Source: Loripinus fragilis
Lineage: Eukaryota; Mollusca; Bivalvia; Lucinida; Lucinidae
DNA: 64,000 bases
Direction: 5' to 3'
Assembly: GCA_964019695.1 (NCBI GenBank)
Contig: OZ026531.1
Location: 12,180,593-12,244,592, forward strand
Shown here: in pieces, positions 57,801 to 63,383 of the stretch
Layout: each line of letters opens with the position of its first letter
Position numbering within the stretch: the stretch's first letter is position 1
Notes under the pieces: generated by a model
Seen by the model: only the letters and a program-made list of their open reading frames with translations
Database searches by the model: none
Told to the model about the DNA's origin: nothing
Position numbers and translations under genes: made by a program

Positions 57801-60800
57801 TTACTGCCATCACATTTTATCCGGATCTAGGGAAGTTTAAGATGGAGTCACTGGACAAAGACACTGTTGATCTCTTTACAAGAAGAGCCTATGATATCGC
57901 AGCAGCATCAAAGGGAGTTAAAGTTTTCCTAAATGGAAAGAAATTGACTGTAAGTATACATAGAGAAAACAAATTTGCGTAAAAATGTTTATATTTCAAT
58001 AATCTTCTTATCCACAAATTGTAACCAGTGATTTTGCTTGGCCTTTTTTACCGCCTTATATGGGAGTCATTCCCAATCCAAAAAAGGCCTTTATTTTCCC
58101 AATTTCATGTATTTTAGCACTTATTTTCCCAATTTTTATGAAATATTTTCCCAAATCTTCAGGAAAAGGTAGCTTCCCAATTTCCCAAATAAATCAGTGG
58201 ACTAACATATGTTTTGGATTAACCCTTTCCTTCATTAGTATTCATGCTAAGCTCAATCCGCTATGAATAATGATATATTTATAAACTTACATGTTGGTAC
58301 AATAACATAGAACAAAGAAATTACTTGTCAGGTCCGCTAGTGTAGGATCATATCTAATATTATTATACCTCACGTGAATTCCCCATACAAAACTGCCATA
58401 GACGAACGACTGATATTTTATAATATCACCCGCTGCTACAGCGACGGTGAATGCTGCCACATGTTTGCCATAGCAGCGGGTGATATTATAAAATATCAGG
58501 GCGGTCACATGATGCGCAACGCCGATGCGCGTACGGTTCGTTCACGTCAGGAGACGTTCAACAGCAATGGCGGACAGGACGCATGATTTGGCGACTTTAA
58601 ACTCCAATTTACTTCGTTGTTTATGGTCAGAAACATAAAGTGTGGGTACTCGTTTTCTTAGTTAGGACGAGAGGAACAAGTTGAGGCCAAAATTAAGCAG
58701 TTTAGACGAAATTTTCTATTTCGCATCAAAACAGCCTCATGTACAGTATCTCCTTTAAATGACGCTGCCTGGTATTAAGTTTGACGTCATCAGCTTTTAT
58801 GACGTAATTTGTTAAATCAGAATGTCAGTGATCAGGTCGAGTTTTCAGATTGTTAAAGAAGAACCTTTTTTTTTTTGAAAGACTCAATTTCATTCAAGTA
58901 TATAGATAAGAGGCTGTTCATTATTTTCCCTTTGGATCTCCCCTCACCATGATAGGTCTATTGAGTAAGAGAAGTACAGTAGCTCTACTTCAGAAAATAA
59001 GGAATCTAATGTTCTGTTTGGTATAATAAAATAAATATTACATTTCCTGCTAGGGTGATAGTCGAAAATATCACCCCTCGAAATATGATTATCAACCTCG
59101 GCTGCGCCTCGGTTGATAATCACCTTCCTCGGGATGATATTTTCGACTATCACTTGCGCAGGGAATGTAATATTTATATAATATTTTGTCCACTAGTGTA
59201 TGATCATATCTAATTATATCTCCGTAAGCAAATAGAGTAGACCCTGATCAGGCAGCTCTTACAAGAGCTGCCTGATCTGGGTCTGTTCTGTTTGCAAAAG
59301 TGGTAAAAGGCATCTCTATGAGGTAAAGAGTTAATAAGCTTATTAAGCTAAATGTATGTCTCATTGAGACGGTTCTTTTGAGTACCCGAAGATTATGTTT
59401 TGGTTGAGAAATAAGAGTGCATAATTGAAGGTGTAATTTTTCAATTATGCACTATTGTCTGGAGGCCTGTTTTTAATTCATTTAAAATGACGGTCCAATT
59501 ATTTTAGACTGCATCAAGTTTTCCCAATTTTGATTCTCCAAATGTTTTTTTCTCCAAATTCAACAGCCCCCTGGCCCCAACTTCAGAAAGGTATTTCTGC
59601 TGAAACGATTATGACTATAGTGACCTATGTGTTTTTAAAAGGTCCGACATTTCCGAGACTATGTTGACCTGTTTGTGAAAGACAAACTAGATGAAGCTGG
59701 AGCCCCTATCAAGGTGGTACACGAGGTGGTCAGTGACAGATGGGAGGTTGCCGTTGCGATGAGTGAGAAAGGATTCCAGCAAGCAAGCTTTGTCAACAGT
59801 ATTGCAACATCAAAGGTAAAGCAATGGAACGAACATGTCAGGCCTTGTAGGGCAATCGGCATATTTTCTTGAAGATTGATCTTCCAGAGACTAACAGGAG
59901 ACCTACTTTTATCAGCGGAAGGAGGCTTCTTCCGCTGATTAAAGAAGGGAGCGCAGTGGCTCACTGGTAGAGTGCTTGACTCGAGACGGAGGGGCGGCGG
60001 GTTCGAGTCTCACCAGAGTCACTGCCTTGTGTCCTTGAGCAAGAACATTAATCCAAGCTTTAGTACTGGTTCAACTCAGGAAGACCTGTCCCTTTATAAC
60101 TGAAAGATTGTTGATGGGACAGAAAGAATCAAATCAAACAAGCAAACAAAGAAGGTCTGTTGTTAGTTACAAACGAAAGTGTGTGCATGGAGTACAGGCC
60201 CCGAGGTTATAAACAAAATTTCATGCTCAACTGAGCACAAAATTTCAACTGCTCATAAAAACTAAAATACAGAAAAGTAAAGAAGTTTCTTGCTTTAAAT
60301 CTCTCAGATGTTGTATTTATCATGCTAATAAATGTTAAAATGCCAATAATTGTTGGTATTTTAACATTTATGAGCAGGATAAATTTTATGCTCAGCTGAG
60401 TTGAGCATGAAAAAAGTTTTATAACCTTGGGGTTTGGTTTAGTAGTCTAAGCTTCCCCAGGAAAGTGTGTTTAGGTTAACTGACCTTCTCAACATGAATG
60501 GGATGTTAAACCATGAAACCAACAAACAAAACATCGGGACATTTTCATTTCTTTACAACCTCTATTACCCTATTGCACTCAGGTTGGCAAAAACTCTATT
60601 TTGTGCCACTGAGTACAGTAGAGCTAATAGTTTTTAATGCCCAGCCAATGAATGGGAGAAATGCAGTGGTTCGAAGGGTCACTAGTTCGAGACTCTCCAA
60701 AGACGCTGTGATGTGTCCTTGAGGAAGTCACTTTATGCTTAGTACTGTTTTAACCCAGGAAGGCAGGAAAATGTCCCAACATGACTGAAAATTGTTGACT

Positions 60801-63383
60801 TGGAGGTAAAGCATCAACACAATTGAACAATGAATGGAAACCCTATAGTAATTCTGTTTATCCATACCTGAAGTAATGTTTTTAGTGCTTTCACTTTACA
60901 AGGCAATAAGCACCAAAGTAGCTGGCTTTTTGTTACCTACTTTAAATAGTTACAATTTGATTTCTAATACAGGCCTCAAAATATCTTAAAATAGGCACTT
61001 GCCCTGCATCGCAAAAACTGCAGGCATAAATGGGAAACACTTAATTTTCACTAGAAATATCAAAATTTTCAATTGCCCTGCAGCCTAATATGAGCAGATG
61101 AGTGCTATTTTCGAGCCCTGTAGTAGTGTAGGTTATCTCTATTTCTGAAGGTTCTGTTTTTCCAGATTACTTATAAGAGTTAGACTTGGATGTAAAACCT
61201 CAAACAAACAAAAATAGACTGGTTTTAAAAAAAGTATCCTGATTTACTATGCTGAGTAAGCTCAAATAAAAAATACTTGTGTTTAGGGTAACAAAGAAAG
61301 TGTGAAAATATACCCAGTATGCAGTAATATTTGAGAGGCCAGCTCAACTTTATTTTCTTATTTTTTCTATTCTGTATGCTGCATCGATCAATGTCTGATC
61401 ATTACTACAGGGAGTGCTATTTTTGAAATTTGTGTAAATTTTGAGACTCATTTCAGGGAGGTCGCCATGTTGATCATGTATCAGACCAGATTGTTACTAA
61501 GCTGATTGAAGTTGTAAAGAAGAAGAATAAAGGAGGTGTCAATATCAAACCTTTCCAGGTAAGATCAGTATTTCAGGGAATTTGGGCCGAATATCGGGCC
61601 CTCAAAGAAAAAATTCCCAAAATGGTGTATATCATTCCCAATTAGCAATTTCTTAGGTGTACATTTTGATGAAAACTGCATGAAAATCTAAACAAAATGC
61701 CAAAGTTACATATGCATGAAAATTTGCATAAAAATGTGAATGAAAACCGGTTTCCATTCACATTTTCATGCAATTTTTCATGAGTTTTTATAGTAGGCAA
61801 TTAAAGCAACAAAATTTATATGTTTTATACAGCTTCACACTGCTAATTTCTTATATTGGTTTTTAATCCATTTTAAATGGCGGTCCATTTCTTTTAGACT
61901 GCATCAAGTTTTCCATATTTTGATGATCCAAATGCTTTTTTCCCCCAAATTCAACATGCCCCTGGCCCCAAATTCAGAAAGGTAGGACAATCCTCGTATT
62001 TATAGAGGATCTTTTGGAGTGATCATACATTGGTCAAGATCAGCGATTTTTTAGTGTATATATGTTAATATTTTCTTAACCATCAGTTTTAACATATGTT
62101 TTGGAAACTTAAAAGAACGGTCTCATTAAAACGGTTCAGTTCTTTTGAGTACCCACAGCATATATTTCGGCCGGAATTTGGAAAGTTGATTTTTAACTAC
62201 ATACTGTTATCTAGGAACCTGTTATAATATGAATCAAGCTAAAGCTAGTTTCATAAAGTCAATTTGAAATAACCACTAGTGTAGGATTCAGCTTAGGCCT
62301 AAAATAAAAAGATTGTGTGTTTCAGGTTACCCGAAAATTTAATAAGATAACGGGATACTTGAGGCCAACATAATTGTCTGATGCAACTTCCATAGTGCGT
62401 AATATATTGGATCAAGTGATAGAACGATGGGATGAGCCTCAGTTAATAGTACAAACAATCATAAATGATATGTTGCACAAGATTGGAACGGAAACCGAAA
62501 GTACAACTACAAAACATGCGGGCGATAAAGTATCCGATCAAACTGTTTGAGAAATAAGGAAATAATTTAATAGTATCAATACATATGACTCCTAGGCGTT
62601 AAATCTATATAAAGTATACCAGAATACCCCATTAAAAACCTTGAATACCCAATTCATTTTTTTAAATTTAATTTTGGTTACCCAATTGTAAAAGAAAATA
62701 CCCAATCGAGTTGCAAACCAGTGGGTAATGAACCCAATTGGTTGAAAGCTTATCTAGGGTGCTGCCTACCGTCCCTATTTTAAAGTTTCATGTAACCTGA
62801 AACACACTTTTTTTTTTGGCCTTCCTTATCATGACTTTTTACTAAAAAATTTAGACCTGTTTGCATGGAAACTCACATGAACTCTGCAGGTTTCCATTTC
62901 CAAATAATGAATGATATTTTAGATAGTGTCCATTTTTATGGACTAATCAGGTAAGTGGAAGCAGAGAGTTTTAATTTTGGCTTAATGTATTAGTCTAATT
63001 ACAGTAAAACCTGCCAAAAGTGGCCAGTGGCTATTCAAAAAGAAGACCAAAAATATTTAAGACCGATAAATGATTAATGTAGGTCAAAAGTATTGCAGAA
63101 TGCTCCAAGAGAGCATTCTGCAATACTTTTCACCTTCATTAAGCTACCACTTGTCTTTAAGACCTTTATTTTGTCTATTTTTGAGTAGCCGCTTAAGACA
63201 GATTTTACTGTAGTCTAATTACTGTATTAGTTTTGTTTATTCTAGGTGAAAAACCATCTCTGGGTGTTTGTGAACTGTCTCATCGAGAATCCTACCTTTG
63301 ATTCTCAGACCAAAGAAAATATGACACTTCAAGTGAAATCTTTTGGCTCAAAATGTGTTCTGTCGGAAAAGTTTATCACAGCG
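31914..63383 (+). CDS. TOP2: DNA topoisomerase II, N-terminal part (exons 1-10; continues past the window)
   Basis: Exons at 31914-31949, 42590-42832, 53065-53158, 54770-54833, 56341-56486, 56932-57029, 57737-57949, 59642-59815, 61457-61558 and 63246-63383 join in phase to 1308 nt, encoding 436 residues without a stop. Splice sites are GT-AG. The product is the ATPase/transducer half of eukaryotic type IIA topoisomerase, which passes one DNA duplex through another in the nucleus. Key residues, numbered here and 35 higher than human TOP2A: general base Glu122 in FDE, Asn126 of VNAADN, Asn155 of WNNG, Ser183-Ser184 of TSSNYDD, ATP-lid GRNGYGAK at 196-203, and the QTK loop at 411-413. The N-terminus is longer than human, with a Lys/Glu-rich stretch at residues 20-60. 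Introns 1 and 2 exceed 10 kb. Invertebrates usually have one TOP2 gene, so alpha or beta is not assigned. Confidence 0.95.
31950..32677. other. TOP2 intron 1, first part
   Basis: No exon or mobile element was recognised. A run of 18 G lies at 32471-32488. Confidence 0.45.
32678..33669. mobile_element. TIR element, CCYGGCACAACC ends, in TOP2 intron 1
   Basis: The left end is CCCGGCACAACCTATTTTCG and the right end, read inwards, CCTGGCACAACCAGTTTTCG. Both are followed by ACCGCC. A 4-bp ATAT flanks both sides, a possible but weak TSD. The CGGTCGAAA/CGGTCGGAAATAGGTTG theme recurs inside. No transposase. Confidence 0.8.
33670..34530. other. TOP2 intron 1, with repeat arm at 33789-33895
   Basis: GGTCTAAGAAACGCATAAAA and GGACAGAATTTCTGTCAAAC at 33789-33835 match the reverse complement of 39640-39690. 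This is an inverted pair about 5.8 kb apart. No gene was seen. Confidence 0.5.
35345..35395. repeat. MITE family A fragment
   Basis: TTGGTACTCAAAAGAACTGT and CTCAACGAAACG are half of the family A palindrome. Confidence 0.6.
36568..36606. repeat. CA-rich simple repeat
   Basis: GCACGCACACACGCATGCAC-type alternating sequence. Confidence 0.85.
36788..36846. repeat. Poly-C tract (59 bp)
   Basis: An uninterrupted C run; the true length may be uncertain because such runs are hard to sequence. The poly-proline open frame across it is an artefact. Confidence 0.95.
37157..37408. repeat. GGATCCGG-type repeat fragment
   Basis: AAGGGGGTCCGGACCCCCTA and CTTCTGGATCCGTGCATG match the family at 16345-16935. 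Confidence 0.6.
37409..38645. mobile_element. CCAGCAAAC-type MITE interrupted by another element
   Basis: The left end CCCAGCAAACACAGTCTC and the right end TAGTTTGCTGGG are inverted. The body has GGCATTTTGCTGGGGAGCGG and TTTTATATGTTTAATAG. A 1.1-kb TIR element splits the right tip. Related palindromes lie at 16737-16800 and 25685-25795. Confidence 0.65.
37512..38633. mobile_element. TIR element with TA target site
   Basis: This 1122-bp element has ends CAGGTCAGTCCCGTTAGTAC and, inwards from the right, CAGGTCAGTCCCGTTACTA. TA flanks it on both sides (37510-37511, 38634-38635). CCTTGGCTCCCAAAATT followed by A and T runs occurs near both ends in the same orientation. Non-coding; the TA site suggests Tc1/mariner-type mobilisation. 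Confidence 0.85.
38646..41640. other. TOP2 intron 1, repeat arm and unassigned sequence
   Basis: 39600-39700 is the inverted partner of 33789-33895. Elsewhere there is no recognised exon, RNA gene or element end. Confidence 0.45.
41676..42197. mobile_element. CAGTGTT-type TIR element, 5-bp TSD
   Basis: Ends CAGTGTTGTGCCTAG and CTAGGCACAACACTG are perfect inverted repeats. The flanks TATTG at 41671-41675 and 42198-42202 form a 5-bp TSD. The flanking sequence (GGTGCTCAACAGAACC and GTTGAGTACTCAACATG) reads as a decayed family A MITE into which it jumped. Non-coding. Confidence 0.87.
42265..42560. mobile_element. MITE family B, copy 2, abutting TOP2 exon 2
   Basis: Inverted ends GGTCTTGAGGCTATAAAACC and CTTTATAACCTCAAGTC enclose ACTGCTCATAAAAA, TTGCTTTAAGTCTCTCAGAT and TCATGCTCAA. 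It ends about 29 bp before the exon 2 acceptor. Confidence 0.75.
42590..42832 (+). CDS. TOP2: TOP2 exon 2
   Basis: The acceptor is TGTATTGCAG and the donor CACTCAG|GTAGAT. It encodes residues 13-93. A charged, low-complexity lead is followed by KKRLSVERIYQKKSQLEHIL and RPDTYIGSVESVTQ, the diagnostic start of the topoisomerase II ATPase fold. Read-through past the donor meets a stop in intron 2. Confidence 0.96.
42833..44220. other. TOP2 intron 2, first part
   Basis: A GGGTTCGCGCTA repeat with TTGGCGAAAGAAAAA at 43456-43560 has an inverted relative at 51360-51545. No exon was seen. Confidence 0.45.
44497..44784 (-). other. Unrecognised open frame in TOP2 intron 2
   Basis: A 95-residue frame from ATG on the minus strand, preceded by about ten more open codons. 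Its composition looks protein-like (VNIRTESPIDTNFSVQIVDN, IYINGSKVYPGKSSFIFQSK). A 150-codon plus-strand frame overlaps it, so one may be chance. No family was recognised. It may be a decayed mobile-element or host-gene fragment. Confidence 0.25.
44785..47428. other. TOP2 intron 2, middle part
   Basis: AT-rich, with a 12-G tract near 46574. No recognised exon, RNA gene or element end. Confidence 0.4.
47429..48151. mobile_element. CAGTGTT-type TIR element, 6-bp TSD
   Basis: Ends CAGTGTTAGAAATAAGC and GCTTATTTCTAACACTG are perfect inverted repeats. The 6-bp repeat CATATT flanks both sides (47423-47428, 48152-48157). Sub-terminal AACTTGCCCCC words occur on both sides. It contains a SINE fragment at 47615-47750. 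Non-coding. Confidence 0.88.
47615..47750 (-). mobile_element. tRNA-derived SINE fragment, minus strand
   Basis: On the minus strand: GATCACAAGGTCGCGGGTTC then GATTCTAACC (box B), then GTCCTTGAGCAAGGCACTTA and TGGTTAAACCCAGGAAT. Box A is decayed or lost. Confidence 0.75.
49534..49849 (-). pseudogene. Tc1/mariner-like transposase N-terminal remnant
   Basis: From the ATG at 49849 the minus strand reads MATFTAVEQRAYIKIEYYRD and continues to TTVYRWTDEFKKG, the first helix-turn-helix region typical of mariner-like transposases. A frameshift near 49685 then moves to a frame reading FENKHSPGRPVEATAQEKIH and LLKTDRKSYLNEIS, the GRP linker and the second helix-turn-helix. The frame ends at 49534 without a DD(D/E) catalytic domain. 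Family placement is by pattern, not by search. Confidence 0.6.
49876..49898 (-). promoter_or_regulatory. Two perfect CRE palindromes
   Basis: TGACGTCA occurs at 49876-49883 and 49891-49898, 27 and 42 bp upstream of the transposase-like ATG on the minus strand. They are suitably placed as a promoter for that frame. Confidence 0.5.
51003..51785. other. TOP2 intron 2, repeat fragment
   Basis: 51360-51545 (GGCGAAAGAAAAATAAATCC, TAGCGCAAACCCTG) is the inverted relative of 43456-43560. The rest is AT-rich. Confidence 0.5.
51792..52552. mobile_element. CAGTGTT-type TIR element, 6-bp TSD
   Basis: The left end is CAGTGTTTCCGCGAGA and the right end, inwards, CAGTGTTTCTGCAAGA. ACAAAA flanks both sides (51786-51791, 52553-52558). 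Non-coding. The TIR is short and imperfect. Confidence 0.7.
52845..53015. mobile_element. MITE family A, copy 5
   Basis: It reads AGGCCTTTAGTTAAGAGCGC, GGGTACTCAAAAGAACCGTC with its complement, and AACATATGTTG. It ends about 50 bp before TOP2 exon 3. Confidence 0.87.
53065..53158 (+). CDS. TOP2: TOP2 exon 3
   Basis: The acceptor is TTTGTTTTTCAG and the donor CTAG|GTGAGT. It encodes residues 94-124, PMWVLNEDSTAMIQRDITFV then PGLYKIFDEIL, and includes the general base Glu122. Confidence 0.97.
53180..53351. mobile_element. Short MITE in TOP2 intron 3
   Basis: CGCAGAGCTCTCACTA and TAGTGAGAGCTCTGCAG form inverted ends around tandem GGGAGTCCCACA words. It starts about 20 bp after the exon 3 donor. 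Confidence 0.7.
53397..53802. mobile_element. MITE-like element with central hairpin
   Basis: The ends ACAGGGTTTGAG and TGAACCCTGT are inverted. Repeated TTGAAAAGTCCTTGAATTTT words lie on both flanks. A 60-nt hairpin occurs at about 53561-53620, with AAATTGTTGTGCCTTTATTT against AAATAAAGGCACAACAATTT. Confidence 0.65.
53803..54614. other. TOP2 intron 3, unassigned part
   Basis: No exon or element end recognised. Confidence 0.4.
54615..54750. mobile_element. MITE family A, copy 6
   Basis: AGGCCTTTAGTTATGAGTGT, GGGTACTCAAAAGAACCATT and GAGACGGTCCTTTTGAGTAC. It ends about 20 bp before the exon 4 acceptor. Confidence 0.83.
54770..54833 (+). CDS. TOP2: TOP2 exon 4
   Basis: The acceptor is CTTTGTTTTTAG and the donor CC|GTAAGT. 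It encodes residues 125-145, VNAADNKQRDPKMNCIKIDI then D. Asn126 is the magnesium/ATP-coordinating residue of the GHKL fold. Confidence 0.97.
54834..55974. other. TOP2 intron 4, first part
   Basis: A GGACCCCAATCAGACTGCTC hairpin-family fragment lies at 54945-54990 and a family A half at 55318-55350. No exon was seen. Confidence 0.5.
55975..56135 (+). mobile_element. 5'-truncated SINE in TOP2 intron 4
   Basis: AGTTACAAGCGAAAGTATGT, TTGTTCAAGCTTGCCCAGGA, GTGTGGTTGGGTGAACTGAC and TGTTGACTTGGGACGTAAAG match the 3' half of the SINE at 18706-19014. The tRNA-like head is absent. It lies 35 bp upstream of the exon 5 duplication. Confidence 0.8.
56170..56287 (+). pseudogene. Decoy TOP2 exon 5: upstream copy of 118-bp duplication
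   Basis: 56170-56287 and 56288-56405 are tandem copies, 118 bp apart, of the intron 4 end plus the first half of exon 5. This upstream copy keeps its acceptor (TTACACTTCAG at 56222) and codons for NNKIKIWNNGRGIPVVEH. It then runs into intron-derived sequence and meets in-frame TAG at 56299-56301. There are a few differences (CCT for CCC; GAA for AAA after EH). Use of its acceptor would add 118 nt and a premature stop. Confidence 0.92.
56341..56486 (+). CDS. TOP2: TOP2 exon 5
   Basis: The acceptor is TTACACTTCAG and the donor ACAG|GTAAGG. It encodes residues 146-194, PVNNKIKIWNNGRGIPVVEH through LTSSNYDDTEKKVT. The functional copy is the downstream one, because only it continues into MFVPSLIFGHLL. 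Confidence 0.96.
56487..56931. other. TOP2 intron 5
   Basis: 445 bp, AT-rich, no repeat family recognised. Confidence 0.6.
56932..57029 (+). CDS. TOP2: TOP2 exon 6
   Basis: The acceptor is CCCTTTCAG and the donor AACAG|GTAGGT. It encodes residues 195-227, GGRNGYGAKLCNIFSKKFIV through KGFKQ. GRNGYGAK is the ATP-lid glycine motif. Confidence 0.97.
57030..57369. other. TOP2 intron 6, first part
   Basis: No repeat or exon recognised apart from a decayed GAGACCACCC word near 57333, facing TTGGTCTCTTAAG near 57562. Confidence 0.45.
57370..57570. mobile_element. MITE family A, copy 7
   Basis: TTTCTCAACCAAAACATATG, GGGTACTCAAAAGAACCGTC, ATAAGACAGTTCTTTTGAGC and CTGGAGGCCTG at the right tip. Confidence 0.85.
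57737..57949 (+). CDS. TOP2: TOP2 exon 7
   Basis: The acceptor is CATTTCAG and the donor TTGACT|GTAAGT. It encodes residues 228-298, TWSDNMGKTKEPTITGSKEE through VKVFLNGKKLT. It matches the GHKL-transducer region (FYPDLGKFKMESLDKDTVDL). Confidence 0.97.
57950..58219. repeat. TTTTCCCAA-rich repeat in TOP2 intron 7
   Basis: Repeated TTATTTTCCCAATTT words at 58085-58190. Related text (ATTCCCAAAATGGTG) lies at 61560-61650 in intron 9. Confidence 0.55.
58220..59335. mobile_element. TAACCCTTT MITE, copy 2, split by hairpin-bearing insertion
   Basis: The outer parts match 8741-9174. The insertion at 58359-59192 is flanked by near-identical 22-bp repeats of the CTAGTGTAGGATCATATCTA type (58337-58358, 59193-59214). 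Within it are two strong hairpins, at 58411-58498 (TGATATTTTATAATATCACC arms) and 59055-59153 (GTGATAGTCGAAAATATC arms). Confidence 0.75.
59345..59475. mobile_element. MITE family A, partial copy 8
   Basis: CTCATTGAGACGGTTCTTTT, GAGTACCCGAAGATTATGTT, TTGGTTGAGAAATAAGAGTG and TGTCTGGAGGCCTG. One half of the palindrome is present with a correct terminus. Confidence 0.75.
59476..59600. repeat. Repeat shared with TOP2 intron 9
   Basis: TTTTAGACTGCATCAAGTTT, CAAATTCAACAGCCCCCTGG and CCCCAACTTCAGAAAGGTA recur at 61868-61985 in the same orientation. Confidence 0.75.
59642..59815 (+). CDS. TOP2: TOP2 exon 8
   Basis: The acceptor is TTTTTAAAAG, with a short pyrimidine tract, and the donor CAAAG|GTAAAG. 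It encodes residues 299-356, VRHFRDYVDLFVKDKLDEAG through EKGFQQASFVNSIATSK. Confidence 0.96.
59947..60150 (+). mobile_element. tRNA-derived SINE, plus strand
   Basis: GGGAGCGCAGTGGCTCACTG and GTAGAGTGCTTGAC (box A region), box B GGGTTCGAGTCTCACC, then TGTCCTTGAGCAAGAACATT, AACTCAGGAAGACCTGTCCC and an AAATCAAACAAGCAAACAAA tail. Same family as 8957-9120 with better promoter boxes. Confidence 0.88.
60200..60435. mobile_element. MITE family B, copy 3
   Basis: CCCCGAGGTTATAAAC and GTTTTATAACCTTGGGG ends; inner TTCATGCTCAACTGAGC, TTGCTTTAAATCTCTCAGAT, a TGCCAATAATTGTTGG palindrome and TTTATGAGCAGGATAAATTT. Confidence 0.8.
60440..60545 (+). mobile_element. SINE 3'-tail fragment
   Basis: TTCCCCAGGAAAGTGTGTTT, AGGTTAACTGACCTTCTCAA and AACCAACAAACAAAAC resemble the 3' part of the long SINE type. 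Confidence 0.6.
60652..60835 (+). mobile_element. tRNA-derived SINE, decayed, plus strand
   Basis: GGGAGAAATGCAGTGGTTCG, TAGTTCGAGACTCTCC (box B-like), GTGTCCTTGAGGAAGTCACT, TTTTAACCCAGGAAGGCAGG and a GTAAAGCATCAACACAATTG tail. Confidence 0.75.
60836..61456. other. TOP2 intron 8, last part
   Basis: SINE-tail scrap near 61175-61215 (GACTTGGATGTAAAACCTCA). No exon was seen. Confidence 0.45.
61457..61558 (+). CDS. TOP2: TOP2 exon 9
   Basis: The acceptor is CATTTCAG and the donor TTCCAG|GTAAGA. It encodes residues 357-390, GGRHVDHVSDQIVTKLIEVV then KKKNKGGVNIKPFQ, all conserved transducer wording. Confidence 0.97.
61868..61985. repeat. Repeat shared with TOP2 intron 7
   Basis: Direct relative of 59476-59600, with TTTTAGACTGCATCAAGTTT and CCCCTGGCCCCAAATTCAGA. 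Confidence 0.75.
62075..62225. mobile_element. MITE family A, diverged copy 9
   Basis: TTAAAAGAACGGTCTCATTA, GGTTCAGTTCTTTTGAGTAC and CATACTGTTATCTAGGAACC. The core is preserved with several changes. Confidence 0.75.
62315..62807. mobile_element. Short TIR element in TOP2 intron 9
   Basis: GTGTGTTTCAGGTTAC at the left and GTAACCTGAAACACAC at the right are perfect 16-bp inverted ends. The inside is AT-rich and non-coding. No clear TSD was seen. Confidence 0.7.
63003..63209. mobile_element. MITE family C, copy 2, abutting TOP2 exon 10
   Basis: AGTAAAACCTGCCAAAAG and CTTAAGACAGATTTTACT ends. The hairpin AGGTCAAAAGTATTGCAGAA faces TTCTGCAATACTTTTCACCT. It ends 36 bp before the exon 10 start. 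Confidence 0.82.
63246..63383 (+). CDS. TOP2: TOP2 exon 10 (last in window)
   Basis: The acceptor is TTTATTCTAG and the donor ACAGCG|GTATGT. It encodes residues 391-436, VKNHLWVFVNCLIENPTFDS then QTKENMTLQVKSFG through SEKFITA. The QTK loop contacts ATP phosphates and links the ATPase to the transducer. Confidence 0.97.
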
